DNA of 64,000 nt from an uncultured Eubacteriales bacterium (GTDB lineage Bacteria > Bacillota > Clostridia > Peptostreptococcales > Anaerovoracaceae), in contig ONRQ01000001.1 in NCBI GenBank assembly GCA_900320285.1, positions 62,001 to 126,000 of the forward strand. The letters run 5' to 3'. Below the pieces are notes generated by a model. That model had not been told where the DNA came from. It searched no databases and saw only the letters and a program-made list of their open reading frames with translations. Positions within the stretch are counted from its first letter, which is position 1, and every line of letters begins with the position of its first letter. Shown piece after piece: positions 47,826 to 56,957 of this stretch. A program made the translations under genes and the position numbers.

Positions 47826-48571
47826 TTCGCAGCTCCTTTTTCTACTGCCTCCGCGAGGTCTATCGCCCCTGTGTAATACGCCTTTCCGATTATGGCTCCG
47901 TGGATGCCAAGCGCCGCCAGAGCTTCCACGTCTTCGATCGCAGATACCCCTCCCGACGCTACAATATCTATATCCAGATTTTCCGAGAGCTGTCTGTAGA
48001 GTTCACGGTTCGTGCCGCGCATGGCCCCGTCCCTGGATATGTCTGTGCAGATTATGGTCTTCACTCCGGCATCCTGCATCATCTGTGCAAACTCTTCGAG
48101 TCTGTACCTGGAGAGCTCCGTCCAGCCTTTCACTGCCACGAAGCCGTCCCTCACATCGATTCCGACGGCGATCCTCTCTCCATAGCTGCTGACACAGCGC
48201 TCCAGGAACGCCGGATCGTTCACAGCCGCAGTGCCGAGTATAACTCTGTCTATTCCTGCATCGAGATATTTTGCGACAGTCTCATCATCTCTGATGCCTC
48301 CTCCGATCTCCACGAACGCCCGGCTTCCGTCTGCAAGCGAGGCGGCAGCGTCTGCAGCCGCCTTTATGGCAAGCACCGTATCAAAGTTCGGTGTACTGCC
48401 CTCTTTGGCCCCCTCGAGATCGACTGTGTGTATGCGGCGCGCGCCTGCTTGGATAAAAGCCTCGGCTATTTCAGGCGGGTTATCGCTGTACACTGTCATC
48501 TGAGCATAGTCGCCCTTGAAAAGCCTCACAGCCTTACCGTCATACAGATCAATTGCTGGGTATATTATCAT
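47822..48571 (-). CDS. hisA: ProFAR isomerase
   Basis: A 249-residue TIM barrel converting ProFAR to PRFAR. It opens [17 protein letters not shown] (Asp8) and carries [20 protein letters not shown] and [13 protein letters not shown]. The frame is open to 48586, but ATG at 48571 gives the family start and has GGAGC 8 bases upstream, inside hisH. Homologous to HisF; both derive from an ancestral half-barrel duplication. One base separates it from the hisH stop. Confidence 0.97.
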   Translation of the reverse strand: MIIYPAIDLYDGKAVRLFKGDYAQMTVYSDNPPEIAEAFIQAGARRIHTVDLEGAKEGSTPNFDTVLAIKAAADAAASLADGSRAFVEIGGGIRDDETVAKYLDAGIDRVILGTAAVNDPAFLERCVSSYGERIAVGIDVRDGFVAVKGWTELSRYRLEEFAQMMQDAGVKTIICTDISRDGAMRGTNRELYRQLSENLDIDIVASGGVSAIEDVEALAALGIHGAIIGKAYYTGAIDLAEAVEKGAAK

Positions 48572-48572
48572 G

Positions 48573-49181
48573 CTAAAGCTCCACAAATGCTTTCAGTATC
48601 TTCATGCCGACCTCACCGCTCTTTTCCGGGTGGAACTGGCAGCCGTACACGTTTCCGTTTGCGACAGCCGCAGTAAGCTCTGCCCCGTACTCCGTTACCG
48701 CGATGACCGACTCATCGCATTCCGCCGCGTAGTACGAGTGCACAAAATACACATAGTCTTCTTCTTTTATATACTTGAACAGCGGGGATTCCTTCCTGAA
48801 TCTGAGGAGATTCCAGCCTATGTGCGGTATCTTGTAGCCCGCAGGTATCACATCGGCAATAGGACGCACGCTGCCTTTTATAAGGCCGAGTCCTTCATGA
48901 ACTCCGTACTCGTAGCCTACGTCAAACATAAGCTGCATGCCCAGGCAGATGCCCATCATCGGTTTGCCCGCAGCCGCTTCTCTCTTTACAACTTCCGCCA
49001 TGCCGGATTCTCTGAGCTTGCGCGCAGCATCCTCAAATGCGCCGACGCCCGGCAGAATTATCCTGTCAGCTTCCGCTATCACTTTCTCGTCTGATGTCAC
49101 TACCGCTTCCGCTCCTATCTCCTTCAGTGAGCTCTTCAGCGAAAACAGGTTTCCGACACCGTAATCAATGATTGCTACCAT
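48573..49181 (-). CDS. hisH: Imidazole glycerol phosphate synthase amidotransferase subunit
   Basis: A 202-residue class I glutaminase supplying ammonia to HisF. The nucleophile is in MMGICLGMQLMF and the His/Glu in YGCQFHPEKSG. The N-terminus IDYGVGNLFSLKSSL is typical. Length normal. It lies 11 bases downstream of hisB and one base upstream of hisA. Confidence 0.97.
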   Translation of the reverse strand: MVAIIDYGVGNLFSLKSSLKEIGAEAVVTSDEKVIAEADRIILPGVGAFEDAARKLRESGMAEVVKREAAAGKPMMGICLGMQLMFDVGYEYGVHEGLGLIKGSVRPIADVIPAGYKIPHIGWNLLRFRKESPLFKYIKEEDYVYFVHSYYAAECDESVIAVTEYGAELTAAVANGNVYGCQFHPEKSGEVGMKILKAFVEL

Positions 49182-49192
49182 GTATCATCCTC

Positions 49193-49780
49193 CTAAAGCA
49201 GTCCCTTGGTCGACGGGATCTCGTCTGCATATGCCGCGTCTATAGAGACGGCCTGTTTAAGCGCCCTTGCTGCCGCCTTGAATGCACCTTCTATGATGTG
49301 GTGTGAATTTTTGCCGGCAAGCTGCTGCAGGTGAAGGGTTACGCCCGCGTTTCTCGTAAAGCCGAGCCAGAACTCTTCGTTCAGTTCAGTGTCGAAGGTG
49401 CCGACTTTCTCCGTAGGGATCTCGAGGGAATATCCCAGGTAATCCCTGCCCGAGATGTCCACAGCACACATGATCAGCGCCTCGTCCATCGGCAGAATGC
49501 AGCTTCCGTAGCGGCATATGCCCTTTTTGTCGCCGACTGCCTCCGCGAAGGCCTGCCCGAGAACTATACCGATGTCCTCTACAGTGTGATGATCGTCCAC
49601 GTATACATCGCCCTTTGCCTTTACATAGAGGTCGAATCTGGCGTGACGCGCCAGCAGTGTGAGCATGTGGTCGAGAAAACCGACGCCCGTATCCACATCG
49701 CTTACTCCGCTTCCGTCGAGGTCGAGCGAGAGCCTGATGTCTGTCTCTGCAGTCACTCTGCTTATATCCGAAGTTCTCAT
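49193..49780 (-). CDS. hisB: Imidazoleglycerol-phosphate dehydratase
   Basis: A 195-residue monofunctional dehydratase that removes water from IGP. Duplicated His-rich metal motifs are FLDHMLTLLARHARFDL and DDHHTVEDIG, then GKNSHHIIEGAFKAAARAL. It lacks the N-terminal phosphatase of the E. coli fusion, which explains the separate PHP phosphatase at the operon end. Overlaps hisC by 4 bases (ATGA). Confidence 0.97.
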   Translation of the reverse strand: MRTSDISRVTAETDIRLSLDLDGSGVSDVDTGVGFLDHMLTLLARHARFDLYVKAKGDVYVDDHHTVEDIGIVLGQAFAEAVGDKKGICRYGSCILPMDEALIMCAVDISGRDYLGYSLEIPTEKVGTFDTELNEEFWLGFTRNAGVTLHLQQLAGKNSHHIIEGAFKAAARALKQAVSIDAAYADEIPSTKGLL

Positions 49781-50844
49781 ATGCCTGCCTCCTTAAATAT
49801 GTCTCTGACTTCTCTGAGCAGAATATCCATCTGCTCGCGGGAACCTATCGTGATCCTGTTGTAGTCATTGATTTCCGGTTTGAACCAGTGTCTGATTATT
49901 ACTCCACGCTCTCTCAGTTTCTGAAAGAGAACATCTCCGCCGATTTCCGGATGTCTTACGAATATGAAATTCGCCGTCGAATCCGTCATCTCGAACCCGA
50001 GAGCTTTCAGCTGCTCCACAGTATACTCTCTGTTCTCCATCACTGTGCGGCAATGCTCTCTGTTGACCTCGTCATTTTCGAGTGACGCAACTCCCGCCGC
50101 TATCGCAAGTCTGTCTATATTATACGGATTTGTCGAGTAGCGAAGCGCGTTCAGATCTGAAATGATCTCAGGGCTCGCGATTCCGTATCCCAGCCTCATG
50201 CCTGCCATCGATCTCGATTTCGAGAAAGTCTGTACAACCAGCAGATTATCGTACTTCTTTGTAAGAGGCACGGCCGATTCAGTCCCGAAGTCTACATAGG
50301 CTTCGTCTATGACCACAACATTGCCCTGATTGTGCTGAAGTATTCCCTCGATCTGGTCGCGGCTGAGCGGTACGCCCGTAGGAGCGTTCGGGTTCGCGAT
50401 GAACACTGTACCGTCCGCGTCGTAGTAATCCTCCGGATCGATGCTGAAATCACTCTTCAGCGGTATCTCCCTGAAGTTGATCCCTGTGATGTCCGCGAAC
50501 ACCGGATAAAAACCATATGAGAGCTTTGGGAACACCGCCGGAGTCTCTCCGTCGCAGTACGCCAGAAAGGCAAAATACAGCGTCTCGTCCGATCCATTGT
50601 TGCAGATTATCATGTCCGGGTCAACATCAAAGCGTTTCGAAAGAGCCTTGCGGAGCTCTGTGCTGTCCGGATCCGGATAGAGCTGCAGTATCTCAGCTTC
50701 CTTTTTCACCGCCTCCACCACTTCAGGCATCGGAGGAAACGGCGATTCGTTTGTATTCAGCTTCGTGAGCACCCGCGTCTTAGGCTGCTCGCCCGGTGTG
50801 TACGGCTCAAGCGAAGCGTATTTATTGCTTAAAAATCTGCTCAT
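49777..50844 (-). CDS. hisC: Histidinol-phosphate aminotransferase
   Basis: A 355-residue fold-type I PLP enzyme that forms histidinol phosphate from imidazole acetol phosphate. PLP Lys is in VVQTFSKSRSMAGMRLGYGI, with FIANPNAPTGVPLS and VIDEAYVDF upstream. Length normal. The his context makes the function firm; the enzyme at 54730-55902 is a more distant paralogue. Confidence 0.95.
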   Translation of the reverse strand: MSRFLSNKYASLEPYTPGEQPKTRVLTKLNTNESPFPPMPEVVEAVKKEAEILQLYPDPDSTELRKALSKRFDVDPDMIICNNGSDETLYFAFLAYCDGETPAVFPKLSYGFYPVFADITGINFREIPLKSDFSIDPEDYYDADGTVFIANPNAPTGVPLSRDQIEGILQHNQGNVVVIDEAYVDFGTESAVPLTKKYDNLLVVQTFSKSRSMAGMRLGYGIASPEIISDLNALRYSTNPYNIDRLAIAAGVASLENDEVNREHCRTVMENREYTVEQLKALGFEMTDSTANFIFVRHPEIGGDVLFQKLRERGVIIRHWFKPEINDYNRITIGSREQMDILLREVRDIFKEAGI

Positions 50845-50859
50845 GTTAGTCCTTTCTGT

Positions 50860-52173
50860 CTACCCTTTTTCTGACCTTATCAGCACGCTCCTTGCATGCC
50901 CGGTCAGCCCCTCCTTACGGGCAAAGGCTGCTATGTCTTCTGCGACCCCCGCCAGTGCATCATCTGTATAATGTATGAACTGCATTGTTTTTACAAAGTC
51001 CTCTACTGAGAGCGGACTGGAGAATCTCGCCGTGCCGCTCGTAGGCAGCGTGTGGTTAGGGCCTGCGAAGTAATCTCCGAGCGCCTCCGGGCAGCTGCGC
51101 CCCAGGAATACCGATCCCGCGTTCTTTACCTTTTCGAAGAGCCTGAACGGATCATCCACGCAGAGCTCCAGATGCTCAGGCGCGATCTCATTCGCTATAT
51201 CCACGGCCTGCTCTATGTCTCCGGCAATAATGATCTTGCCGTTGTTCTCTATGGAAGCCCGTGCTATCTCCTCACGCCCCAGGCTGCGAAGCTGCGTCTC
51301 TATGGATTCCGCAACAGCCTTCGCAAGTTCTGCCGAATCGGTCACGAGCACCGCGCTCGCATTTTTATCGTGTTCGGCCTGAGAGAGCATGTCTGCCGCC
51401 ACTACGTCAGGATCGCTCTTTCCGTCAGATACCACCAGTATCTCACTAGGACCCGCGATCATGTCTATCGCTACTTTTCCGAAGACCTGCCGCTTTGCCT
51501 CAGCAACGAAAGCGTTTCCCGGTCCTACTATTTTATCTACAGCAGGGATAGACTCAGTACCGTATGCCAGAGCGGCTATCGCCTGTGCTCCGCCCGTTCT
51601 GAATATGCGGACGCTGCCCGCTCCCTGCACAGTCTCCTGAGCTATGACCGCAGCCGCTATGACCGCCGGTTCTATGCTTCCATCGGAATTCGGAGGCGTC
51701 GTCATTATTATCTCTTTGCAGCCTGCGGTAAGCGCCGGGATGGAATCCATCAGCACTGTCGAAGGGTATGCAGCCGTACCTCCCGGTACATAAATGCCGG
51801 CACGCTCCAGCGGGATCACCTTCTGTCCGATCACCTTGCCCGGTCCGTCCTCCAGAGTGAAACCTTCCCTCAGCTGTTTTCTGCAGAATCCCGCAATGTT
51901 TGCAGCTGCCTTTCTGATCACATCGGTCAGTCCGGGATCGCTCCCGTCAAGGCTATTGATCGCTGCGCTCTTTTCTTCACTGCTGAGCTCGAGGGCAAAG
52001 CCTTCAGGATCGATACCGTCAAACTTTGCGGCATAGCGTATAACAGCCTCATCGCCGTTCTCTCTCACGTCCTTTATGATAGCAGAAACGATATCCGACA
52101 CATCCGCTGTCGGCTCGTTTCTTGCAAATACTTCTTCAGCCGTCACTTCGGCAAAATCCAGAATCCTTATCAT
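50860..52173 (-). CDS. hisD: Histidinol dehydrogenase
   Basis: A 437-residue zinc enzyme oxidising histidinol to histidine in two NAD-dependent steps. Signatures are [46 protein letters not shown] and the C-terminal [20 protein letters not shown]. Length standard. It lies 11 bases after hisG and 15 bases before hisC. Confidence 0.97.
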   Translation of the reverse strand: MIRILDFAEVTAEEVFARNEPTADVSDIVSAIIKDVRENGDEAVIRYAAKFDGIDPEGFALELSSEEKSAAINSLDGSDPGLTDVIRKAAANIAGFCRKQLREGFTLEDGPGKVIGQKVIPLERAGIYVPGGTAAYPSTVLMDSIPALTAGCKEIIMTTPPNSDGSIEPAVIAAAVIAQETVQGAGSVRIFRTGGAQAIAALAYGTESIPAVDKIVGPGNAFVAEAKRQVFGKVAIDMIAGPSEILVVSDGKSDPDVVAADMLSQAEHDKNASAVLVTDSAELAKAVAESIETQLRSLGREEIARASIENNGKIIIAGDIEQAVDIANEIAPEHLELCVDDPFRLFEKVKNAGSVFLGRSCPEALGDYFAGPNHTLPTSGTARFSSPLSVEDFVKTMQFIHYTDDALAGVAEDIAAFARKEGLTGHARSVLIRSEKG

Positions 52174-52184
52174 CTTATTTCCCG

Positions 52185-52796
52185 TTACAGTCTCTCAAGC
52201 AGCTTATTTATAGCTGCACTCTTAAAGTTATAGCCTGATTTGTTTGTTATCAGGCGGGTGCTTATATCCATTATCTCCTCATATACCTCGAGATCGTTTG
52301 CTCTGAGCGTATTGCCGGTTTCCACCAGGTCGACTATCACGTCAGAGAGTCCCAGGATCGGTGCGATCTCTATGGAGCCGTTCAGCTTTATAATATCTAT
52401 ATCCCGGCCCTTAGAGGAATAGTAGTCCTGAGCGATGTTGACAAACTTGGTGGCTACTCTCAGAGGATATTCCGATTCATCCCGGAATCCTTTCGGCGCG
52501 GCCACTACCATGCGGCAGATGCCTGTGCCAAGATCCTTGAGTTCGTAAACATTAGGCTCGTACTCGAGCAGGATGTCCCTGCCGCACGCTCCTACATCCG
52601 CCGCGCCGCGCTCCACATAGATAGGAACATCGGACGGTTTCACCCAGAAATACCTGATGCCCGCGTCCAGATTCTCAAACACAAGCTTCCGGCCGTTGAA
52701 TATATCATCGCAGCCATATCCCGCAGCCTCAAACATCTTATATACTTTTTCACCCAGCCTTCCTTTCGGAAGAGCCACATTGATTACAGTTCCCAA
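52185..52796 (-). CDS. hisG: ATP phosphoribosyltransferase, short form
   Basis: A 203-residue catalytic subunit that starts histidine synthesis from ATP and PRPP. It lacks the C-terminal regulatory domain of long HisG (~300), so it needs HisZ, encoded 15 bases upstream. LNGSIEIAPILGLSDVIVDLVETGNTL contains the PRPP site. Feedback inhibition by histidine is expected through HisZ. Confidence 0.97.
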   Translation of the reverse strand: MGTVINVALPKGRLGEKVYKMFEAAGYGCDDIFNGRKLVFENLDAGIRYFWVKPSDVPIYVERGAADVGACGRDILLEYEPNVYELKDLGTGICRMVVAAPKGFRDESEYPLRVATKFVNIAQDYYSSKGRDIDIIKLNGSIEIAPILGLSDVIVDLVETGNTLRANDLEVYEEIMDISTRLITNKSGYNFKSAAINKLLERL

Positions 52797-52811
52797 ATCT
52801 CTTTCCTCTTG

Positions 52812-53795
52812 CTATCTTTCGTAGAAGTTTTCTATCGCTCTGTCGCCTGCCGTTCTGCCGAGCATGCCGAGCGTATCCATGTATATCGCGAAGCCGATAG
52901 CCCGCGACTTCTTTTTCATTCTGCGCATGAGCTTATCGTATCTTCCGCCTATGAGCACACACTCAGGTATGCCGTCTATATAGCCCTCGAAAGCCATGCC
53001 GTTATAGTAATTGGTATCACCTACTATGGAAAAGTCGATCACGATCTTGCGGTCTGCCTTTTCCCCGCTCTCAGGGTAGAGCCCCTTCAGCACATCTGCC
53101 AGCTCACCGACCTCCTCTTCTGCTTCAGTACCTTTGCAGATCTCCGTGATCTGCGGCATCACTTCCGGCGGAGTGCCGTAGACTTTAAGCAGTTCAGTGA
53201 GAGTCCTGCATTTCTCCTCCGGTATGTCGTTTTCCGCGCACAGGCTCTCTATTCCGTGGAGGTTTTTGGCGCCTACCAGTCTGAGGAGCTCGCTCCTTAC
53301 AGCACCCGAGTCCGACATTCCGTCGACAAGCAGTGTAAGCATGTCTATGTCCGAGACCCTGAGTATGTAATCGTAGTCTTCGGCTACCAGCGCCAGGCTC
53401 TGCTCCGCGAGATCGATCACCTCCGCAGCTACCGGATTACCAGCGTCACCTATGCACTCCAGGCCCATCTGCATTATCTCACGGTAGGTTCCCGTATTGC
53501 CGGACACCCTGTAGACGTTCTCGTCATAGAACAACCTGTTTACGCATGACGGTTTATCCTCTATGTTCTTTACGATCGACAGAGTAACGTCAGGCTTCAG
53601 CGCCTTGAGTCTTCCGTTTGTATCGGTAAAGGTGATGACCCTGTCCGAAAGGAGGAAGTCCTTGTTGCGGCTGTAAAGATCGTAATCCTCGAATTTTCTC
53701 ATTCTGTATGAACGGTATCCGGCCCTGCTGTACAGAGTCCTGAGCGCGAATATTCTCCGTTCCGTGCGTGTCAGCACACTATCATCATACTGCAT
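52812..53795 (-). CDS. hisZ: ATP phosphoribosyltransferase regulatory subunit
   Basis: A 327-residue HisRS-like protein that activates HisG and senses histidine. It retains class II synthetase-like motif 2-type segments (FEDYDLYSRNKDFLLSDRVI, CVNRLFYDENVYR) and the C-terminal LIGGRYDKLMRRM. First gene of the operon. The longest frame begins with TTG at 53807, but GGAG in that codon region forms the ribosome site for ATG 53795, which is the chosen start. The protein lacks the tRNA-binding extension of true HisRS. Confidence 0.93.
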   Translation of the reverse strand: MQYDDSVLTRTERRIFALRTLYSRAGYRSYRMRKFEDYDLYSRNKDFLLSDRVITFTDTNGRLKALKPDVTLSIVKNIEDKPSCVNRLFYDENVYRVSGNTGTYREIMQMGLECIGDAGNPVAAEVIDLAEQSLALVAEDYDYILRVSDIDMLTLLVDGMSDSGAVRSELLRLVGAKNLHGIESLCAENDIPEEKCRTLTELLKVYGTPPEVMPQITEICKGTEAEEEVGELADVLKGLYPESGEKADRKIVIDFSIVGDTNYYNGMAFEGYIDGIPECVLIGGRYDKLMRRMKKKSRAIGFAIYMDTLGMLGRTAGDRAIENFYER

Positions 53796-53837
53796 CTGAT
53801 TCTCCAAAAAATTTCATTGATCTCAATTTGCTTCATC

Positions 53838-53866
53838 ACTTTACCACGCTAAATCGCTAAAGTCAA
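53838..53866 (-). promoter_or_regulatory. Promoter of the his operon with repeated TTTAGCG
   Basis: Minus-strand TTGACT (53866-53861), 17-base spacer, TAAAGT (53843-53838). Within the spacer TTTAGCG occurs twice, 8 bases apart, and ACTTTA/TAAAGT form arms around it. This places an operator for a regulator between the -35 and -10. The leader is only ~35 bases, too short for a T-box or attenuator. A TrpR-like HisR repressor is a candidate, inferred. Confidence 0.6.
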
Positions 53867-53907
53867 TTGAAGCCTTGTATTTCCTCGCGTCCATCATTCA
53901 TTTCAAC

Positions 53908-53944
53908 AAAAAATAACGGGAGCAACGGCCCATTCCGTCGCTCC
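53908..53944 (-). terminator. Terminator of the mntP transcript
   Basis: GGAGCGACGG/CCGTTGCTCC stem (one G-U pair) followed on the minus strand by CGTTATTTTTTG. It lies ~135 bases past the mntP stop and upstream of the his promoter, so it insulates the his operon. Confidence 0.8.
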
Positions 53945-53963
53945 TGTCATATTGTCTTAGGTA

Positions 53964-54080
53964 TTATATGGAAAATGTTATATGGAGGTTTCTTTCAGAG
54001 TTTCTCTCTGTACACCCATATAATATTCCATGATTATGATGAAATCGTGATGTTTATGAGAATGATATTTGTAGAAACCT
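53964..54080 (-). other. Structured 3' region of mntP with crossing repeats
   Basis: Perfect 8-base pairs: TTATATGG at 53978-53985 (second copy 53964-53971) with CCATATAA at 54016-54023, and AGGTTTCT at 53986-53993 with AGAAACCT at 54073-54080 overlapping the mntP stop. The two helices cross, a pseudoknot-like order. CAGAG/CTCTG at 53996-54010 adds a small hairpin. No ORF with a ribosome site. Function unknown. Confidence 0.5.
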
Positions 54081-54690
54081 AGAAAAATACGCCTTTTACC
54101 CAAATTTCAAGGCCTATTCCTATCAGGATGAGCCCTCCGAGTATTGATGCCCTCCCTGCAAGGAGCTCCCCGAGCCTGCGTCCTATCCTGAGCCCTGCCA
54201 GGCAGATGCACAAAGTTACTGCTCCGATTATCAGTGATGACACAAGCGCCTGCATGCTGCTGTAAGCCGCAGTAGTGAATCCGACTGACAGAGCGTCTAT
54301 CGATGTTGCGACGCCCTGCATCATAAGCGCCCAGAAAGTCAGCTTAGTATTGTCTGCTGATGCCGTCTCTTCCACATCACCGGCCTTGCTCGCGCGGAGT
54401 TCCCCTATGCCGTCTTTCAGCAGACCTCCTCCTATTATCAGAAGAAGGATCAGCGCTATCCACGGAATCAGCGGGCTGAACCATTTAAACAGCCTGGCAG
54501 CTTCTGTCACCAGAAGCCATCCTATCATAGGCATCAGAAACTGAAAGCCGGCAAAAGTGCCTGCGATCGAGAACATGCGCCTCACACTCATATTGCTGTC
54601 TGCCAGACCGTTTGCGATCGACACGCTGAAAGCATCCATCGCGAGCCCGACGCCGAGCAGCACGCTGGTTATAAGCAGTTCCGTACTCAT
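54079..54690 (-). CDS. mntP: Manganese efflux pump MntP
   Basis: A 203-residue membrane protein of the MntP/DUF204 family with six helices and an internal repeat. It has the two conserved acid motifs: AMDAFSVSIANGL (near 18-30) and ATSIDALSVGFT (near 127-138). It exports Mn2+. AGAGGG lies 5 bases before ATG. The gap to the upstream aminotransferase gene is 39 bases, leaving no room for the yybP-ykoY manganese riboswitch often found before mntP. Confidence 0.94.
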   Translation of the reverse strand: MSTELLITSVLLGVGLAMDAFSVSIANGLADSNMSVRRMFSIAGTFAGFQFLMPMIGWLLVTEAARLFKWFSPLIPWIALILLLIIGGGLLKDGIGELRASKAGDVEETASADNTKLTFWALMMQGVATSIDALSVGFTTAAYSSMQALVSSLIIGAVTLCICLAGLRIGRRLGELLAGRASILGGLILIGIGLEIWVKGVFF

Positions 54691-54729
54691 TTTTCCCTCT
54701 TACATTAAGTTGATACCGGAGCGGCTCTT

Positions 54730-55902
54730 CTACAATTGATTGATCTCTTTTATCGCCTTGAGAAGTTTCGGGAACTCTCTCTTCTTCGGCAGCCTGACGC
54801 GCGCCGCTGTCGAGTCCAGTCCCTTGAAATCATATCCGTCTATGACCAGCACACCTCTGCTGAAGAATTCGTCCTTAAGGTTGATGTTTTTATCATCGTG
54901 ATAGAGAAGAAGCAGCGAGTTCGTATCCAGAGTCTCCGCCATATGCAGTCTGCCCGAAGCGCCCTCAGGATTGTGTCTGGTGCATCCAAGTTCCCTGCGG
55001 ATCTCCTTCTTCATGTCTGCAAAGGCCCTTTTGCTCCTGGTTATAAACTCATGATGATTAAGCGCCTCAGCTGCTACCTCACGCGAAAGCTCTCCCACCA
55101 TATAAGGGTTCACCATCTTGTTCATGCAGTGTATGAGCTCCTTGCATGCGATGATGTAGCCGACTCTCATGCCCGCAAGACCGAAGCCTTTCGACAGAGT
55201 ACGTACTACTACGAGGTTCGGATACTTCTCGCAGAGCCTGACAGCAGAGTTCTTCTTTGGCATGAAATCGCCATATGCCTCATCGATGATAACGGTTATG
55301 TCGTTTTTTAACGCTTTCGAGACTATCTTCTCAATATCCTCAATATCTATGGCCTGACCCGTTGGATTATTCGGGTTGTCTATATATATGAAGTTATAGA
55401 GTTTCTTCTCATCGGAAGCGTTGACATATGTCTTGGCGATGTAGTGCATCGACATGAATTCATAGGAGTCGAATTTGTAGTTGTGTATCCTCTTCAGCTG
55501 ATAAGGAGCGTATTCGATGCCCAGCATCTCGGCATGCATGTAATAGTCTGTAAACTGTGGCGATATGCCCAGGACCATTGCGTTATGGGTATCGAATATG
55601 TTGTTTATCACATAGAGGGCGTTGATGCTGCCGTCAGTGATAAGGATGTTCTCACGCTCAACGAAGCACTGGCTTTTCCAATACCTGATAATGGCATCGT
55701 ACAATGCCTGGCTGTGCGGATACGGGCCAAGCCTTGACGTATCGAAGTTCTTTACGACATCGGCACACGCCGGCGGAAATCCGTAAGGATTGCATCCTTC
55801 GCTGCAGTCGATGCCACCTTCAGGCAGTTCGATCACATCACTCGCGTAGCTGATCTTCTCGTGCTCGAGAAGCTGTTTCTTGATTTTTAATCTGTCATGC
55901 AT
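54730..55902 (-). CDS. PLP-dependent aminotransferase, HisC/CobD-like
   Basis: A 390-residue (or 399 if started at 55929) fold-type I aminotransferase. PLP Lys is in VVRTLSKGFGLAGMRVGYI, with FIYIDNPNNPTGQ and VIIDEAYGDF preceding it. Overall it resembles HisC/threonine-phosphate decarboxylase relatives, but has an extra 30-40 residues. GAGG 8 bases upstream favours ATG 55902. True substrate unknown; a true hisC is in the his operon. Lies in a line with an AEC permease and mntP. Confidence 0.85.
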   Translation of the reverse strand: MHDRLKIKKQLLEHEKISYASDVIELPEGGIDCSEGCNPYGFPPACADVVKNFDTSRLGPYPHSQALYDAIIRYWKSQCFVERENILITDGSINALYVINNIFDTHNAMVLGISPQFTDYYMHAEMLGIEYAPYQLKRIHNYKFDSYEFMSMHYIAKTYVNASDEKKLYNFIYIDNPNNPTGQAIDIEDIEKIVSKALKNDITVIIDEAYGDFMPKKNSAVRLCEKYPNLVVVRTLSKGFGLAGMRVGYIIACKELIHCMNKMVNPYMVGELSREVAAEALNHHEFITRSKRAFADMKKEIRRELGCTRHNPEGASGRLHMAETLDTNSLLLLYHDDKNINLKDEFFSRGVLVIDGYDFKGLDSTAARVRLPKKREFPKLLKAIKEINQL

Positions 55903-55944
55903 CAGTCTGTCCTCACTGACTCCGGCCATTTCATTGAGCCGGCA

Positions 55945-56886
55945 CTAAAACAAGCCATTGGTTTTAAGTATGAATAAAAATACCGGTATGGTGAAGCAGG
56001 AAGTTATGGTAGTTATCACTACGAGTTCTCCTGCAAGTTTGCCGTTGCCTCCCATCGAGCTCGCCATAGCGTAGCTCGCCAGTGCGTCAGGAGCAGCAAC
56101 CATCAGGGTCACTGCGATGAGCTGTACATCTCTGATACCAAGATATGCAGCTCCGGCTATCCCTATTGCCGGAAATACTATCAGCTTACCAATCGTACAG
56201 ATAGCTATACGCCGTCTGTCGCTGCTGAATCCGTTTATATTGAGTGCCGCACCCAGAAGTATCATTGCGATCGGTGCGGTGGCATCCGAAAGTGTACCTA
56301 TTGTATTAACGATCGGTGCCGGTAATGTTATGCCGAATATCATTACTACGAATGCCGCGATACCTCCATCGATGATAGGGTTTGTCAGTATGCGCTTCAG
56401 CATCATTCCTATATCGACTTTGCCGCCGCGGAAAGTCTCGAAGACAATGACAGCGGTTACATTGTAAAACGGTACCACGAGCATCATGATGATCGCGACC
56501 GCTGTGATGTTGCCTTTACCGAAAAGATTGACAGCGATCGGGAATCCCATGAGAACGTAATTGCTCCGGTAAAGCGCCTGTATCATTGCGCCTCTCTCGT
56601 AATTGCTCTTCTCTATCTTACATACGAATATCCAGGAGGCGGCGAACTGCAGAGCTGTGAAAATCGCTGCGTAAAGGCCGAGCCTCATGTCCATGTTATC
56701 GGCAATGTTCTTACCATACAGATTGTCAAACATGATAAACGGATAAAGAGTCACGAAAACCACGTGTGTGAATTTCTTTACCTCTTTATCTGTCAGTACT
56801 CCCGTCACTCTCAGGATGATGCCTATAATCAGATATATGGCCGACGGAATGACGGCATTTACGCATATAATAAAGTTCTGAAGCAT
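55945..56886 (-). CDS. AEC-family transporter
   Basis: A 313-residue permease with ten hydrophobic helices, of the auxin-efflux-carrier family: VIPSAIYLIIGIILRVTGVL near the N-terminus and MVAAPDALASYAMASSMGGNG near the C-terminus. Bacterial members carry malate or other organic acids and amino acids. It lies 42 bases upstream of the aminotransferase start, so the pair may move and convert one substrate, by inference only. Confidence 0.88.
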   Translation of the reverse strand: MLQNFIICVNAVIPSAIYLIIGIILRVTGVLTDKEVKKFTHVVFVTLYPFIMFDNLYGKNIADNMDMRLGLYAAIFTALQFAASWIFVCKIEKSNYERGAMIQALYRSNYVLMGFPIAVNLFGKGNITAVAIIMMLVVPFYNVTAVIVFETFRGGKVDIGMMLKRILTNPIIDGGIAAFVVMIFGITLPAPIVNTIGTLSDATAPIAMILLGAALNINGFSSDRRRIAICTIGKLIVFPAIGIAGAAYLGIRDVQLIAVTLMVAAPDALASYAMASSMGGNGKLAGELVVITTITSCFTIPVFLFILKTNGLF

Positions 56887-56913
56887 GCTTAGATTCTAAC
56901 ACATACGGAGCAG

Positions 56914-56943
56914 AAAAATGAGCGGATATGAAGATATCCGCTC
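56914..56943 (-). terminator. Terminator of the AGCS symporter gene
   Basis: GAGCGGATAT/ATATCCGCTC stem with a 4-base loop, then CATTTTTC on the minus strand. It lies ~15 bases past the stop, just upstream of the AEC start, so the AEC gene must have its own start or rely on read-through. Confidence 0.8.
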
Positions 56944-56957
56944 AAAATTTAAAATAT

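Noticed and set aside
53870..54080. Histidine leader peptide or T-box before the his operon
   Set aside because: A frame with HSHKHH exists downstream of mntP, but it has no proper start or ribosome site, and the his promoter lies beyond the terminator, leaving a ~35-base leader. A TGGACGCG stretch is not the T-box core.
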